From contig NZ_FRBI01000009.1 of assembly GCF_900142575.1 (NCBI RefSeq), forward strand, positions 62,001-126,000: 64,000 bases of DNA, read 5' to 3'. The notes under the pieces were generated by a model. The model did no database searches. It was not told the origin of the DNA and worked only from the letters and a program-made list of their open reading frames with translations. Below are positions 8,627 to 17,169 of this stretch, piece by piece; position 1 is the stretch's first letter; each line of letters begins with the position of its first letter. This stretch comes from Actinacidiphila paucisporea. Its GTDB lineage: Bacteria > Actinomycetota > Actinomycetes > Streptomycetales > Streptomycetaceae. Made by a program: the position numbers and the translations under genes.

Positions 8627-8727
8627 TGCCGCACTGCGTCCCCGCCCTCACGGGCAGGCCGGCAACGGCCGCCGCCATAGACGCACTTACCCGGTTCAGT
8701 GGCCGGATATCCGACGGCGACCGGCCG

Positions 8728-8756
8728 TTGACGCCGCCGACTCGGCGCCGGACGAT
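8728..8756 (+). promoter_or_regulatory. Promoter of the expansin-like gene
   Basis: TTGACG (8728-8733) and GACGAT (8751-8756) are spaced 17 bp apart. The CebR box begins at the -10 region and would cover the transcription start, a classic position for repression. Confidence 0.5.
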
Positions 8757-8770
8757 GGGAGCGCTCCCAT
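8755..8770. promoter_or_regulatory. CebR box
   Basis: ATGGGAGCGCTCCCAT is a perfect 16-bp palindrome containing the canonical Streptomyces CebR operator TGGGAGCGCTCCCA. CebR represses cellulolytic genes and is released by cello-oligosaccharides. It lies 24 bp before the expansin-like gene, overlapping its promoter. Confidence 0.9.
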
Positions 8771-8794
8771 ACCCCCCACGTCAAGGAGCCGTCC

Positions 8795-10192
8795 ATGCGC
8801 AGAACCCCGCACCTCCACCGCGCGCACCGGCCGCCCCACCGGCGCCCGCGCAGACTGCTCGCGGCGCTCGCCACCGCCGTCGCCGCGGTGCTCGTCTACG
8901 TGCTGACGATGCTGCCCGCGCCCGCGGCCACCCCGACCGCGGCCCAGGCCGCCGTCGTCGGCAACGCCACCCACTTCGACGGCCTCGGCCAGCCCTACGG
9001 CGGCTGCGGCATGCCGCAGTCGCAGCTGGACTCGCAGGACTTCGTCGCGCTCAACGTCTTCAACACGCCCGGCGACTACGCGAACTACCCCCGCCCGGTG
9101 CCGCCCGCCCAGAGCTCGATCGTGGGCGCCTGGAACAACGGCCACAACTGCGGGCGCTGGGTGCAGGTGACCATCGGCGACTACTGCAACGGCACCAACG
9201 ACGGCGCCCCCGGCCAGCCCTTCTGCCGCAACGGGGCGTGGACCCAGGACTCCTACAACGGCGCCACCCTCACCATGCTGGTCGCCGACAGCTGCGCGGA
9301 CGCCAACGCCTGGTGCCGTGACGACCCGAACCACCTGGACCTCGACACCGCCTCACTGGGCCGCTTCACCCGGAACGGCACGACGGTGACCGGGCTCGCG
9401 GACCACTGGAACAACCGCCATGTGTCCTGGAGTTACGTCCCCGCGCCCAACTACACCGGCGACATCAAGATCGGCTTCCTGCAGGGCGCCCAGCGCTACT
9501 GGGGCGCGGTCTCGGTGTCCCATCTGCCCAACGGCGTGCACGGCGTCGAGTACTACTCCGGCGGGGCGTGGCACGACGCGCAGATGAACAGCGACATGGG
9601 CCAGTCGTTCATCCTCAACCCGATCACCGCGGGTGGCACGGACTTCAGCATCCGGGTGCGCGACGTGAGCGACAGCTACCTCTTCGGCGGCCGCGTCTAC
9701 GACTTCTCGCTGCCCGCCGCCTGCTCCGGCACCTGCTCGCAGCCCTACACCGGCGTGACCTACACGACCGAGGGCGGCTCCACGACCCCGCCGACCACGC
9801 CCCCGACCAGCCCGCCCACGACTCCGCCCACCACCCCGCCGACGACGCCCCCGACGAGCCCGCCCACCACCCCGCCGACCTCCGGCGCGGGCGGCTGCAC
9901 CGCGGCCGTACACGTCACCAACTCCTGGTCGGGCGGCTTCCAGACCGACGTGACGGTGACCAACACCGGCACCCGGCAGACCAGCGGCTGGGCCGTCAGG
10001 CTGACCCTGCCGTCGGGTGTGACGATCAGCAGCGTCTGGAATGCCGCCGTCGACGCGTCGGCCCCGGCCACCACGCTGCGCAACGCCGCCTACAACGGCA
10101 CGCTCGCGCCGTCGGCCAGTACGTCCTGGGGCATGACGCTGGGCGGCTCCAACCAGAGTCTCGGTACCCCGGTCTGCACGGCATCGGGGTGA
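8795..10192 (+). CDS. Secreted expansin-like protein with C-terminal CBM2
   Basis: A 465-aa exported protein. The Arg-rich N-terminus and Ala/Leu core (about 1-55) form a long signal peptide. Residues about 57-190 look like an expansin-type double-psi beta-barrel (GNATHFDGLGQPYGGCG, then paired cysteines and ADSCADANAWC), followed to about 310 by a second beta domain like the expansin cellulose-binding half (WNNRHVSWSYVPAP). A TTPP/TSPP linker joins a family 2 CBM (ending GTPVCTASG). Expansins loosen cellulose non-hydrolytically; I see no glycosidase catalytic pair. The ATG is preceded by AAGGAG. The perfect CebR box predicts induction by cellobiose. A CBM2 on an expansin is less usual than on a cellulase. 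Confidence 0.75.
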   Translation: MRRTPHLHRAHRPPHRRPRRLLAALATAVAAVLVYVLTMLPAPAATPTAAQAAVVGNATHFDGLGQPYGGCGMPQSQLDSQDFVALNVFNTPGDYANYPRPVPPAQSSIVGAWNNGHNCGRWVQVTIGDYCNGTNDGAPGQPFCRNGAWTQDSYNGATLTMLVADSCADANAWCRDDPNHLDLDTASLGRFTRNGTTVTGLADHWNNRHVSWSYVPAPNYTGDIKIGFLQGAQRYWGAVSVSHLPNGVHGVEYYSGGAWHDAQMNSDMGQSFILNPITAGGTDFSIRVRDVSDSYLFGGRVYDFSLPAACSGTCSQPYTGVTYTTEGGSTTPPTTPPTSPPTTPPTTPPTTPPTSPPTTPPTSGAGGCTAAVHVTNSWSGGFQTDVTVTNTGTRQTSGWAVRLTLPSGVTISSVWNAAVDASAPATTLRNAAYNGTLAPSASTSWGMTLGGSNQSLGTPVCTASG

Positions 10193-10562
10193 TGCGCGGC
10201 GGATCCGTAGGAAAAGTGGCGCCTCTTCGGCGTGCCCGGTGCGATCACCCTCGGTGACCGTCACGATGGGTATCGCCGGACGGCCGTACCGGCGCTGCGT
10301 CCGGGACGGCCGTTCGGTGTGCCGCGGCGCGCCCGCATCCGGACCGCCGAGCCGCGGTGCGGGCCCGGAAGAGGACGGCACCGTGGGAGCGAGCCACGGA
10401 TGCCGGAGCAGAAATGGCGGGTGGCCCAGGCCGGCCATAGCTTCGAATCGCGCGGGCTCAGCCCCCTCGCCGAAGGGGCGTTGGCGAGTGCAATCCGAAT
10501 CAGGTACTGGGACCCGTGGCGGCGCTACTGCTCTGCCGGGTCGAGAAAGGCAGGTCAGGGCG
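10193..10562. other. Intergenic region, 370 bp
   Basis: No gene, strong hairpin or clear promoter hexamer pair was found. It must contain the promoter of the following beta-helix gene. Confidence 0.4.
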
Positions 10563-11996
10563 ATGCCCGTACGTCACAGCAGGTACATCGCAGGAGTCAT
10601 GACCATCGCGGCGCTCGGAACGGGTGCCGCCATGGCGCCCGCCGCGCACGCCGCATGGTCCGTGCAGCTGGTGCACGAAGGACAGTCGATCCAGGCGGCG
10701 ATCGACGCGGCCCCCGCCGGCGGTGCCGTTCTGGTGATGCCGGGCACGTACCGCGAGAGCGTGCAGATCACCCGGAACGTGACGCTGGAAGGCGTCGGCT
10801 CCGGCCAGGTCACGCTCACCGCCCCGGCCGGCCAAGGTGCCGGCGCCGCCCCGGCGACGGCCCCCGCGGGTGCGCAGCAGAGCGCTCCGGCGACCGCCCC
10901 CGCCGGCGCGCAGCAGAGCGCTCCGGCGACGATGCCGGCTGGCGCGCAGCAGGGCGCTTCGGCGATGGCTCCGGCCGGCGCGCAGTCCGCCCCGGCCGGT
11001 GCGCAGCATGACGCAGGTGCGATGGCCCCCGCCGGTGCGCAGCAGGGCGCCCCTGCGACGATGCCCGCCGGTGCCCAGCAGGGCGCCCCCGCGAGGATGC
11101 CGGCCGGTGCGCAGGCTGCCGTCCCCGCCGCGACGCCGAACGGCACCGCGCCGACCGCCGGGAAGGCCGAGACCGGCACGACCGTCACCGGGACCACCAC
11201 GCAGGCGGCGTGCGCGGCCGCCGGGCACGGCATCTGCGTCACCGGCGCCGACGGGCACGCGCTCGACGCGGTCCGCATCGAGTCGCTCACCGTGACCGGC
11301 TTCCGTGCGAACGGCATCGACGTCTCGGGTACCGACGGCATGGTCGTCAGCCGGGTGGTGGCCAAGAACAACGGCCAGCAGGGCATCAGCCAGGAGAAGT
11401 CCACCCGTTCGGTGCTGCGTGACAACGAGGCCGTGGGCAACGGCCAGTCCGGCATCTTCGTCGCGAACCTCATCAGCAACGAGGGCGGTGCCCTCGACAC
11501 CCGCGGCACCGTGATCGCTGACAACGCCCTGTCGGGCAACCGCATCGGCGTGACGGTCCGGCGGGCCCGCGTGCTGGCCGTCGAGAACAACACCGTCACC
11601 GGCAACTGCGGCGGCGTCTTCGTCGTCGGCGACGAAAACAACCCGAAGGCCGGCGACCTCGACATCCGGCAGAACAAGATCACTGCCAACAACAAGTTCT
11701 GCGCCGCGAGCGGCCGGCTGCCCGCCATCCAGGGCACCGGCGTGCTGCTCACCGGCGCCGAGGACACCCGGATCAGCGGCAACACCATCACCGGCAACTC
11801 CGGCGCCTCCCCGATGTCCGGCGGAGTCGTGCTCTACCCGAGCGAGGTCGGCGTCGCCAACCTGCGCAACCAGGTCAGCGGCAACACCCTGTCGGGCAAC
11901 AGCCCCGCCGACCTCGCCGACCGCGACACCAAGGGGTCGGGCAACACTTTCAGCGCCAACTCCTGTGCCGTCTCCGAGCCGGCCGGCCGGTGCTGA
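10563..11996 (+). CDS. Exported right-handed parallel beta-helix protein with Ala/Pro-rich repeat insert
   Basis: A 477-aa secreted protein. Residues 1-30 are a signal peptide (ending AAHAAW). The first beta-helix turns (QAAIDAAPAGGAVLVMPGTY) are followed at residues 98-188 by seven copies of a 12-residue unit like ATAPAGAQQSAP. The helix resumes after GHGICVTGADGHAL and runs to the end with NosD-like turns (NNTVTGNCGGVF, ISGNTITGNSG), finishing in SANSCAVSEPAGRC. The fold suggests carbohydrate or surface binding; no catalytic residues are identifiable. The ATG at 10563 is chosen because it begins the signal peptide. A short hairpin overlaps the stop. Confidence 0.8.
   Translation: MPVRHSRYIAGVMTIAALGTGAAMAPAAHAAWSVQLVHEGQSIQAAIDAAPAGGAVLVMPGTYRESVQITRNVTLEGVGSGQVTLTAPAGQGAGAAPATAPAGAQQSAPATAPAGAQQSAPATMPAGAQQGASAMAPAGAQSAPAGAQHDAGAMAPAGAQQGAPATMPAGAQQGAPARMPAGAQAAVPAATPNGTAPTAGKAETGTTVTGTTTQAACAAAGHGICVTGADGHALDAVRIESLTVTGFRANGIDVSGTDGMVVSRVVAKNNGQQGISQEKSTRSVLRDNEAVGNGQSGIFVANLISNEGGALDTRGTVIADNALSGNRIGVTVRRARVLAVENNTVTGNCGGVFVVGDENNPKAGDLDIRQNKITANNKFCAASGRLPAIQGTGVLLTGAEDTRISGNTITGNSGASPMSGGVVLYPSEVGVANLRNQVSGNTLSGNSPADLADRDTKGSGNTFSANSCAVSEPAGRC
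10854..11126 (+). repeat. 36-bp in-frame tandem repeat inside the beta-helix gene
   Basis: Seven imperfect units of 36 bp encode A-T/M-A/M-PAGAQQ-S/G-AP. Units 1 and 2 (10854-10889 and 10890-10925) are identical as protein; the fourth is longer by seven codons, consistent with slippage. The repeat splits the beta-helix after its first coil. Confidence 0.85.
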
Positions 11997-12014
11997 CCGG
12001 CGCGTACGCCGGTC
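11995..12014. terminator. Small hairpin at the end of the beta-helix gene
   Basis: GACCGGCG, CGTA loop, CGCCGGTC: a perfect 8-bp stem that includes the TGA stop. Short for an actinomycete terminator, so read-through into the methyltransferase is possible. Confidence 0.35.
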
Positions 12015-12078
12015 CGCCGCGCGCACCACGCCCCCGCCCGATCCCGCCGCCGACCCGGCATGACAAGAAGGGCCGACT

Positions 12079-13152
12079 ATGACCATGACCCAACAGGCCG
12101 CGGCACCGCCGGCCACCCCGGCTCCGCCGCAACACGCTCCCGACCAGTCCGCCATGCGGCTGCGCGAGCTGGTCTTCGGCGCGGCCTGCGCCGCCGCCAT
12201 CCGTGCGGCGGCCCGGCTCGGCGTCGCCGACGCGCTCGACGAGGAGCCGGCCACCGCCGAGGAGCTGGCCGCCGCCGTGCGGACCGAGTCCCGGCCGCTG
12301 AACCGGCTGCTGCGGGCGCTGACCAGCTACGGCGTCTTCGCCGAGCAGCCCGACGGCCGCTTCGTGCACACCGGGATGTCCCGGATGCTGCGCGAGGACG
12401 CTCCCGACTCGCTGCGCAACATCGCGCTGTGGTGCACCGAGCCGTGGACCTGGGAGGCGTGGCCGCGGCTGGACGACGCGGTGCGCACCGGCCAGGACGT
12501 CTTCGCCGACCTGCACGGCAAGCGGTTCTTCGACTACCTGCACGAGGACGCGCCCGAGTCGGCCGCCGTTTTCGACAAGGCGATGACCCGCTCCAGCATG
12601 CAGTCCGCCCGCGACGTGGTGGAGAGCCTCGACATGACCGGCGTCGCCACCGTCGCGGACATCGGCGGCGGCCAGGGCCACGTGCTGGCCGGCCTGCTGG
12701 AGAAGCACCCGGCGCTGCGCGGCACCCTGCTCGACCTGCCCAAGGTCGTCGCGAACGCCGACCCGCGGCTCCGGGACGGCGGTGCGCTGGCGGATCGCGC
12801 GACCCTGCTGCCGGGCGACTGCCGCCGGGAGATCCCGGTCGACGCGGACCTCTACGTCATCAAGAACATCCTCGAATGGGACGACGACAGCACCCGCAGG
12901 ACGCTGCGCAACGTCGTCGCCGCGGCCCGCCCCGGCGCCAGGGTGCTGGTCATCGAGAACCTGGTGGACGACAGCGTGTCCATGCGGTTCACCACCGCCA
13001 TGGACCTGCTGCTGCTCCTCAACGTCGGCGGGCAGAAGCACACCAGGGAGAGCCTGGTCACCCGGATGACCGAGGCCGGCCTCGCGGTCGGCGAGGTGCG
13101 CCCGGTCAACCCGTATCTGCACGCCTTCGAAAGCACCGTCCGCGGCTCCTGA
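12079..13152 (+). CDS. SAM-dependent O-methyltransferase (aromatic polyketide type)
   Basis: A 357-aa methyltransferase of the plant-COMT/TcmN-like class. The N-terminal dimerisation and winged-helix part (about 25-110, RLGVADALDEEPATAEELA) precedes the SAM-binding Rossmann domain: VADIGGGQGHVLAGLLEKHP (motif I, about 195), TLLDLP (motif II), LPGDCRREIP, then NILEWDDD with the usual HxW-like position. Its location beside the spore-pigment locus suggests it methylates a hydroxyl of that aromatic product, but it is not part of the canonical whiE gene set and is transcribed towards it, so this is inference. A strong terminator follows. Confidence 0.82.
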   Translation: MTMTQQAAAPPATPAPPQHAPDQSAMRLRELVFGAACAAAIRAAARLGVADALDEEPATAEELAAAVRTESRPLNRLLRALTSYGVFAEQPDGRFVHTGMSRMLREDAPDSLRNIALWCTEPWTWEAWPRLDDAVRTGQDVFADLHGKRFFDYLHEDAPESAAVFDKAMTRSSMQSARDVVESLDMTGVATVADIGGGQGHVLAGLLEKHPALRGTLLDLPKVVANADPRLRDGGALADRATLLPGDCRREIPVDADLYVIKNILEWDDDSTRRTLRNVVAAARPGARVLVIENLVDDSVSMRFTTAMDLLLLLNVGGQKHTRESLVTRMTEAGLAVGEVRPVNPYLHAFESTVRGS

Positions 13153-13178
13153 CACGCGTCGCGCCCGCGGCGCGCGAA

Positions 13179-13210
13179 GACGGCCGGCCCGGTCATCCGG
13201 GCCGGCCGTC
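13179..13210. terminator. Bidirectional hairpin terminator
   Basis: A perfect 14-bp stem (13179-13192 and 13197-13210) with a TCAT loop, lying between the convergent methyltransferase and sortase genes. Confidence 0.85.
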
Positions 13211-13229
13211 GGCGTGGTCGGGCACGCCG

Positions 13230-13946
13230 TCAGGCGCGCCGCGAGGACGTCAGGTGCGCGAAGACCACGACGTTGTCGGTGTAGTCGCGCTTGGAGCGGT
13301 CGTAGCTGCCGCCGCAGGTGATGATCCGCAACTGCGGGTCGGGCGTGGCGCCGTAGACCCGCTGGTCGGGGAACTCGCCCTTGGAGAACATCTCCACCGA
13401 GTCGACGGTGAAGGTCGCGACGGTGCCGTCCGCCCGGGTGATGTCGGCGGTGGCGCCCGGCCTGAGCAGGCGCAGCAGCAGGAAGACGGCGGGCCCGGTC
13501 TTGGTGTCGACGTGCCCCGCCACGATCGCCGGGCCGCGCTCGCCGGGCGTCGGCCCCTCGGCGTACCACCCGACGAGGTTGGTGTTGCCCGCGGGCGGCG
13601 CTTCGAGGTTGCCCGCCGCGTCCAGGTGCAAAGGGGTGAAGGGCGCGTCCACCGCGATGTTCTTGATGACCAGCCGGGTGGGGTTGGCGTGCGGCAGGCC
13701 GACCGTCGGCGTCGCGACGCCGACGGGGCCGATGGCCGTCGCCGGGGCACCGGCGGTGATGCTGGGCGCCGCGGCCGCGGACGCGGGCGGCCCCGGCAGG
13801 CCGGTGCCGGAGGAGTCGACCGAGTTGTAGATCATCAGGGCGCCGAGGGCCGCGGAGGCGACCGCCCAGCGCAGCACGCGGGAGGGGCGCGGGCCGGGCG
13901 CGGCGTCCGCCGCGCCCGGCGGAGGCGGCGGGTACTGCTGGGACAT
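13230..13946 (-). CDS. Class F sortase
   Basis: A 238-aa membrane-anchored cysteine transpeptidase. A Pro-rich cytoplasmic tail (YPPPPPGAADA) and one transmembrane segment (WAVASAALGALMIY, about 28-41) precede the sortase barrel. The catalytic set is visible: His in AGHVDT (H145), Cys in ITCGGSYD (C211) and an Arg at about 217-220 (DRSKRDY). Class F enzymes are common in actinomycetes but their substrates are poorly known. The upstream Ser-rich surface protein on the same strand is an obvious candidate partner, although it has no LPxTG motif. Confidence 0.88.
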   Translation of the reverse strand: MSQQYPPPPPGAADAAPGPRPSRVLRWAVASAALGALMIYNSVDSSGTGLPGPPASAAAAPSITAGAPATAIGPVGVATPTVGLPHANPTRLVIKNIAVDAPFTPLHLDAAGNLEAPPAGNTNLVGWYAEGPTPGERGPAIVAGHVDTKTGPAVFLLLRLLRPGATADITRADGTVATFTVDSVEMFSKGEFPDQRVYGATPDPQLRIITCGGSYDRSKRDYTDNVVVFAHLTSSRRA

Positions 13947-14001
13947 GGGGCGATGCCTTTCATCGGCTCGCGGACAGTGCGGGCGGCGCGGGGCCGGATG
14001 T

Positions 14002-14042
14002 TGCCGTGGCCACCACCGCGGGAAGCGGCGGTGGCCACGGCA
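14002..14042. terminator. Hairpin between the Ser-rich gene and the sortase gene
   Basis: An 18-bp stem with one mismatch and a small loop (arms 14002-14019 and 14025-14042). It lies after the Ser-rich gene's stop and before the sortase start, so the two leftward genes are probably separate or only partly coupled transcripts. Confidence 0.7.
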
Positions 14043-14099
14043 GGAGACAGGCTGGAGCGGGTTCAGCGGGCTTTCAGCCCTTCACCGAACAGGTCGGTG

Positions 14100-14537
14100 T
14101 CAGACCGCCAGGCCGCCGGCCGGCGTGCGGCGACGGCGCAGCGCCACCGTGCCGGCACCGAGGCCGCCGAGCAGCAGGACCGAACCGGCCGCCATGCCGC
14201 CGCCGGACAGCGCCATGCCGCCACCGCCGGTGTGCACGCCGCCGTGCGGCTGCTTGCCGTGCCACGAACCCGCGTCACCCTGCTGGGTGGTGGCGTCGTC
14301 CGACGAGGAGCTGTCGTCGGACGAGGCCGAGTGGTCGGACGAGGCCGAGTGGTCGGCGCTGCTGTCGGTGCCGGCGGCGCCGCTGTTGTTGGTGGACGAG
14401 TGGCTGCTGGAGTGCGACGAACCCTGGTTGCTCGGGTCGTACGCGTTGACGGCACCCGTCGCGTGGGCGGCCGGGGCGGCGATGGCGAGGGCTGCGGACA
14501 GAGCAGCTCCTGCGAAAAGGGTGCGGGCAGTGCGCAT
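14100..14537 (-). CDS. Small secreted Ser-rich protein with C-terminal membrane anchor
   Basis: A 145-aa protein. Residues 1-27 are a signal peptide (MRTARTLFAGAALSAALA, cleaved near AHA-TG). The middle is low-complexity Ser/Asp/His-rich (repeated HSS, SSD and HSASSD units), then a Gly-rich stretch (HTGGGGMALSGGGM). The C-terminus has a hydrophobic segment (SVLLLGGLGAGTVAL) and an RRRR tail, the layout of a sortase-processed or simply anchored wall protein. There is no LPxTG or LAxTG before the anchor. The function is unknown. ATG 14537 is chosen over an upstream in-frame ATG because it begins the signal peptide. Confidence 0.7.
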   Translation of the reverse strand: MRTARTLFAGAALSAALAIAAPAAHATGAVNAYDPSNQGSSHSSSHSSTNNSGAAGTDSSADHSASSDHSASSDDSSSSDDATTQQGDAGSWHGKQPHGGVHTGGGGMALSGGGMAAGSVLLLGGLGAGTVALRRRRTPAGGLAV

Positions 14538-14640
14538 GGTGGAATTCCTTCCGTCGCGCATGCGTCGGATGACAGGTCGTCAACCGAAGGGTGCGCAGTA
14601 GCGACACCCTCACCGTCAGTCCTGCGCGAGCGGCCCGCCA

Positions 14641-14680
14641 CCGGAGAGGGCCGCAAGGGGGTGTCCCTTGCGCCCTCCGG
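14641..14680. terminator. Terminator of the spore-pigment operon
   Basis: Arms CCGGAG-AGGG-CCGCAAGGG and CCCTTGCG-CCCTCCGG pair with a small bulge around a GGTGT loop, about 45 bp after the stop of the last whiE-type gene. Confidence 0.65.
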
Positions 14681-14724
14681 GGGGTGCGCTGCGCCGCACG
14701 GGGGACGGCGGCGCCGGCCGGACG

Positions 14725-15060
14725 TCAGCCGCCGATGCGCTCCCAGCGGTAGAACTCGCGGGCCATGGCGTCCTTCGGGGACCGCCAGGTCGCCGGGTCG
14801 TAGGCGCTGACGTGCGACGACAGCCGCTCGCTGATGTCCTTGAACTCCGGGTGCGAGGCGTGCTCGGCGACCGCGGGCCCGGGCGGGCCGTCGGCCTCGA
14901 TCAGATGGAAGTAGAGGTCGCCGAACTGGAACAGGCTCCGGCCCCTGACTCCGATCAACCGCGGCAGCTCGCCACGGTCGGAGTCGGTGAAGACCTCGGC
15001 GATGTCGTCGGCCGAGCCGGGTGCCATACGGGCGACGATCAGAGCGCGGTGCACGGTCAC
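14725..15060 (-). CDS. whiE-ORFVII: TcmI-type polyketide cyclase (WhiE ORFVII type)
   Basis: A 111-aa single-domain ferredoxin-like protein. The start MTVHRALIVARMAPGSADDIAEVF, split at the first strand and helix, and the later GVRGRSLFQFGDLYFHLIE are hallmarks of the TcmI family, which closes late rings of aromatic polyketides. It starts at a GTG (15060) and is the last gene of the leftward operon, the place occupied by ORFVII in whiE loci. Confidence 0.9.
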   Translation of the reverse strand: MTVHRALIVARMAPGSADDIAEVFTDSDRGELPRLIGVRGRSLFQFGDLYFHLIEADGPPGPAVAEHASHPEFKDISERLSSHVSAYDPATWRSPKDAMAREFYRWERIGG

Positions 15061-15120
15061 GTTCTCACTCCTGCTTGCTGCGGGGGAGCCCGGGCAGGCG
15101 CGGCCCGCCCGGGCACGGCG

Positions 15121-15594
<474 letters not shown>

Positions 15595-15852
15595 TCAGGC
15601 CCTCGCCTTCAGTACGTCGTTGACGACGTCGAGCAGTTCCCTGGGGGTCCTGCAGGCATCGGCGTCGGCGGGGATGGTGGCGCCGTGCTCGTTCTCCAGC
15701 GCGCCGACGATGCCGAGCAGGCCCAGCGAGTCCAGGCCGAAGTCGGCGAACGGCGTGTCGGACTGCAGCTCCAGGTCGGCGGGGTTGACGATGACGCCGG
15801 CCCGGCGCTCCATCAGCGAGGCCAGTTCCGCGTAGGTGAGTTCGGTGTGCAT
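15595..15852 (-). CDS. whiE-ORFV: Acyl carrier protein (WhiE ORFV type)
   Basis: An 85-aa type II PKS carrier protein. The phosphopantetheine attachment site FGLDSLGLL places the Ser at residue 42, as usual. Together with the two ketosynthase subunits upstream it forms the minimal PKS. Confidence 0.95.
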   Translation of the reverse strand: MHTELTYAELASLMERRAGVIVNPADLELQSDTPFADFGLDSLGLLGIVGALENEHGATIPADADACRTPRELLDVVNDVLKARA

Positions 15853-15909
15853 GAGCGGCTCCTTACGAGGAGGGGGAGTGGTGCGGGGGTGGGGACGTGC
15901 GGTCGGGGG

Positions 15910-17169
15910 TCAGGGACGGGCGTCGGCGCCGTGCCTCAGCACCAGTGCCGAGTTCGAGCCGAGCAGCCCGCGGCTGAGCACCAGGGCGGTGCGCAGATCG
16001 GCCTGCCTGGCATGGCCGGTGACCAGGTCGAGGCCGTCGGTCATGTCCGTGACGTTCGGGGTGGGCGGCACGACGCCGTGCTCCATGGACAGCACCGCGC
16101 AGGCGCTGTCCAGCGCCGAGGCACCGCAGTAGGCGCGCCCGGTACCGGTCTTGGGGGCGGTCACCGGGACCCGGGCCGCGTGCCGGCCGAGCACGTCGGC
16201 CAGCGCCAGCGCCTCGGCGTGGTCGGCCGCGGGCACGCCGAGCGCGTCGGCGAAGACGACGTCGACCTCCTCCGGCGCGAGCCCCGCCTCGTCCAGCGCG
16301 CCGCGGATCGCGTGCGCCAGGCCTTCCCGCGAGGCGGCCCAGTCGCCGGAGCCGGTGAAGGTCGCCGCATGCCCGGCGATCACCGCCCGGGCGGCGACAC
16401 CGCGTTCGCGGGCCGCCGTCTCCTCCTCGGCCACGAACATCGCGCCGCCCTCGGCGGGCACGAAGCCGCAGGCGCGGTCGGTGAAGGGCAGATACGCCTG
16501 CTGCGGGTCGCGGACCGTGCTCAGCTCCGGATAGCCCAGCTGGCAGACGATCGAGTACGGCGCGAGCGGCGCCTCGGTGGCACCGAGCACCATCGCGTCG
16601 GTGCCGCCGCGGATGCTGCGGGCCGCGTGCGCGAAGGCGTCGAGACCGCCGGCCTCGTCGCCGGCGACCACCCCGCACGGGCCCTTGAAGCCGCCGCGGA
16701 TGGATATCTGTCCGGTGCTCGCCGCGTAGAACCACGCGATGGACTGGTAGGGCCCGACGAACCGCGGCCCGCGGCCCCACAGTTGCTGCAGCTCGCGCTG
16801 GCCGAACTCGCCGCCGCCGGAACCCGCCGCGGTGACCACGCCGATGGCGAACTCGCCGGCGCCGGCGGCGTCCAGGGCCGCGTCGCTCAGCGCCATGTCG
16901 GCGGCGGCCATCGCGAAGTGGCTGAAGCGGTCGGTCTGCACCAGGAATCGCTCCTCGACCAGCGTCGACGGGTCGAATCCGTGCACCTCGCCGGCGACGG
17001 CCAGCGGCAGGTCGCCGCAGCCCTCCCTGGTGACCGGTCCGAGCGCGCTGACGCCCTCCTTGGTCGCCTTCCAGTACGCGTCCGCGCCGATCCCGGTGGG
17101 CGCGATCACTCCCAGCCCGGTGATCACCGCACGGCGCTGCTCGTCCTGCCTGTTCCGCTTCGCGGTCAT
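15910..17169 (-). CDS. whiE-ORFIV: Ketosynthase beta / chain length factor (WhiE ORFIV type)
   Basis: A 419-aa thiolase-fold subunit that sets chain length as a heterodimer with the alpha subunit. The active-site Cys of the alpha subunit is absent; the matching region reads GDEAGGLDA, so residue 172 is Glu where most chain length factors have Gln. The C-terminal half keeps the fold ([27 protein letters not shown]). The start codon overlaps the alpha-subunit stop (ATGA), the normal translational coupling giving 1:1 subunits. The start at [20 protein letters not shown] follows from that overlap. Confidence 0.95.
   Translation of the reverse strand: MTAKRNRQDEQRRAVITGLGVIAPTGIGADAYWKATKEGVSALGPVTREGCGDLPLAVAGEVHGFDPSTLVEERFLVQTDRFSHFAMAAADMALSDAALDAAGAGEFAIGVVTAAGSGGGEFGQRELQQLWGRGPRFVGPYQSIAWFYAASTGQISIRGGFKGPCGVVAGDEAGGLDAFAHAARSIRGGTDAMVLGATEAPLAPYSIVCQLGYPELSTVRDPQQAYLPFTDRACGFVPAEGGAMFVAEEETAARERGVAARAVIAGHAATFTGSGDWAASREGLAHAIRGALDEAGLAPEEVDVVFADALGVPAADHAEALALADVLGRHAARVPVTAPKTGTGRAYCGASALDSACAVLSMEHGVVPPTPNVTDMTDGLDLVTGHARQADLRTALVLSRGLLGSNSALVLRHGADARP

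Noticed and set aside
10854-11126. 36-bp repeat considered as a CRISPR array
   Set aside because: Units are contiguous, in frame and coding, without spacers, and no cas gene is present.
12060-14810. Long open frames on the strand opposite or out of frame with the sortase and methyltransferase genes, including one of about 900 codons
   Set aside because: They are Arg/Gly/Ala-rich shadows caused by third-position GC bias, with no domains, and they conflict with well-supported genes. The same applies to many long frames elsewhere in the window.
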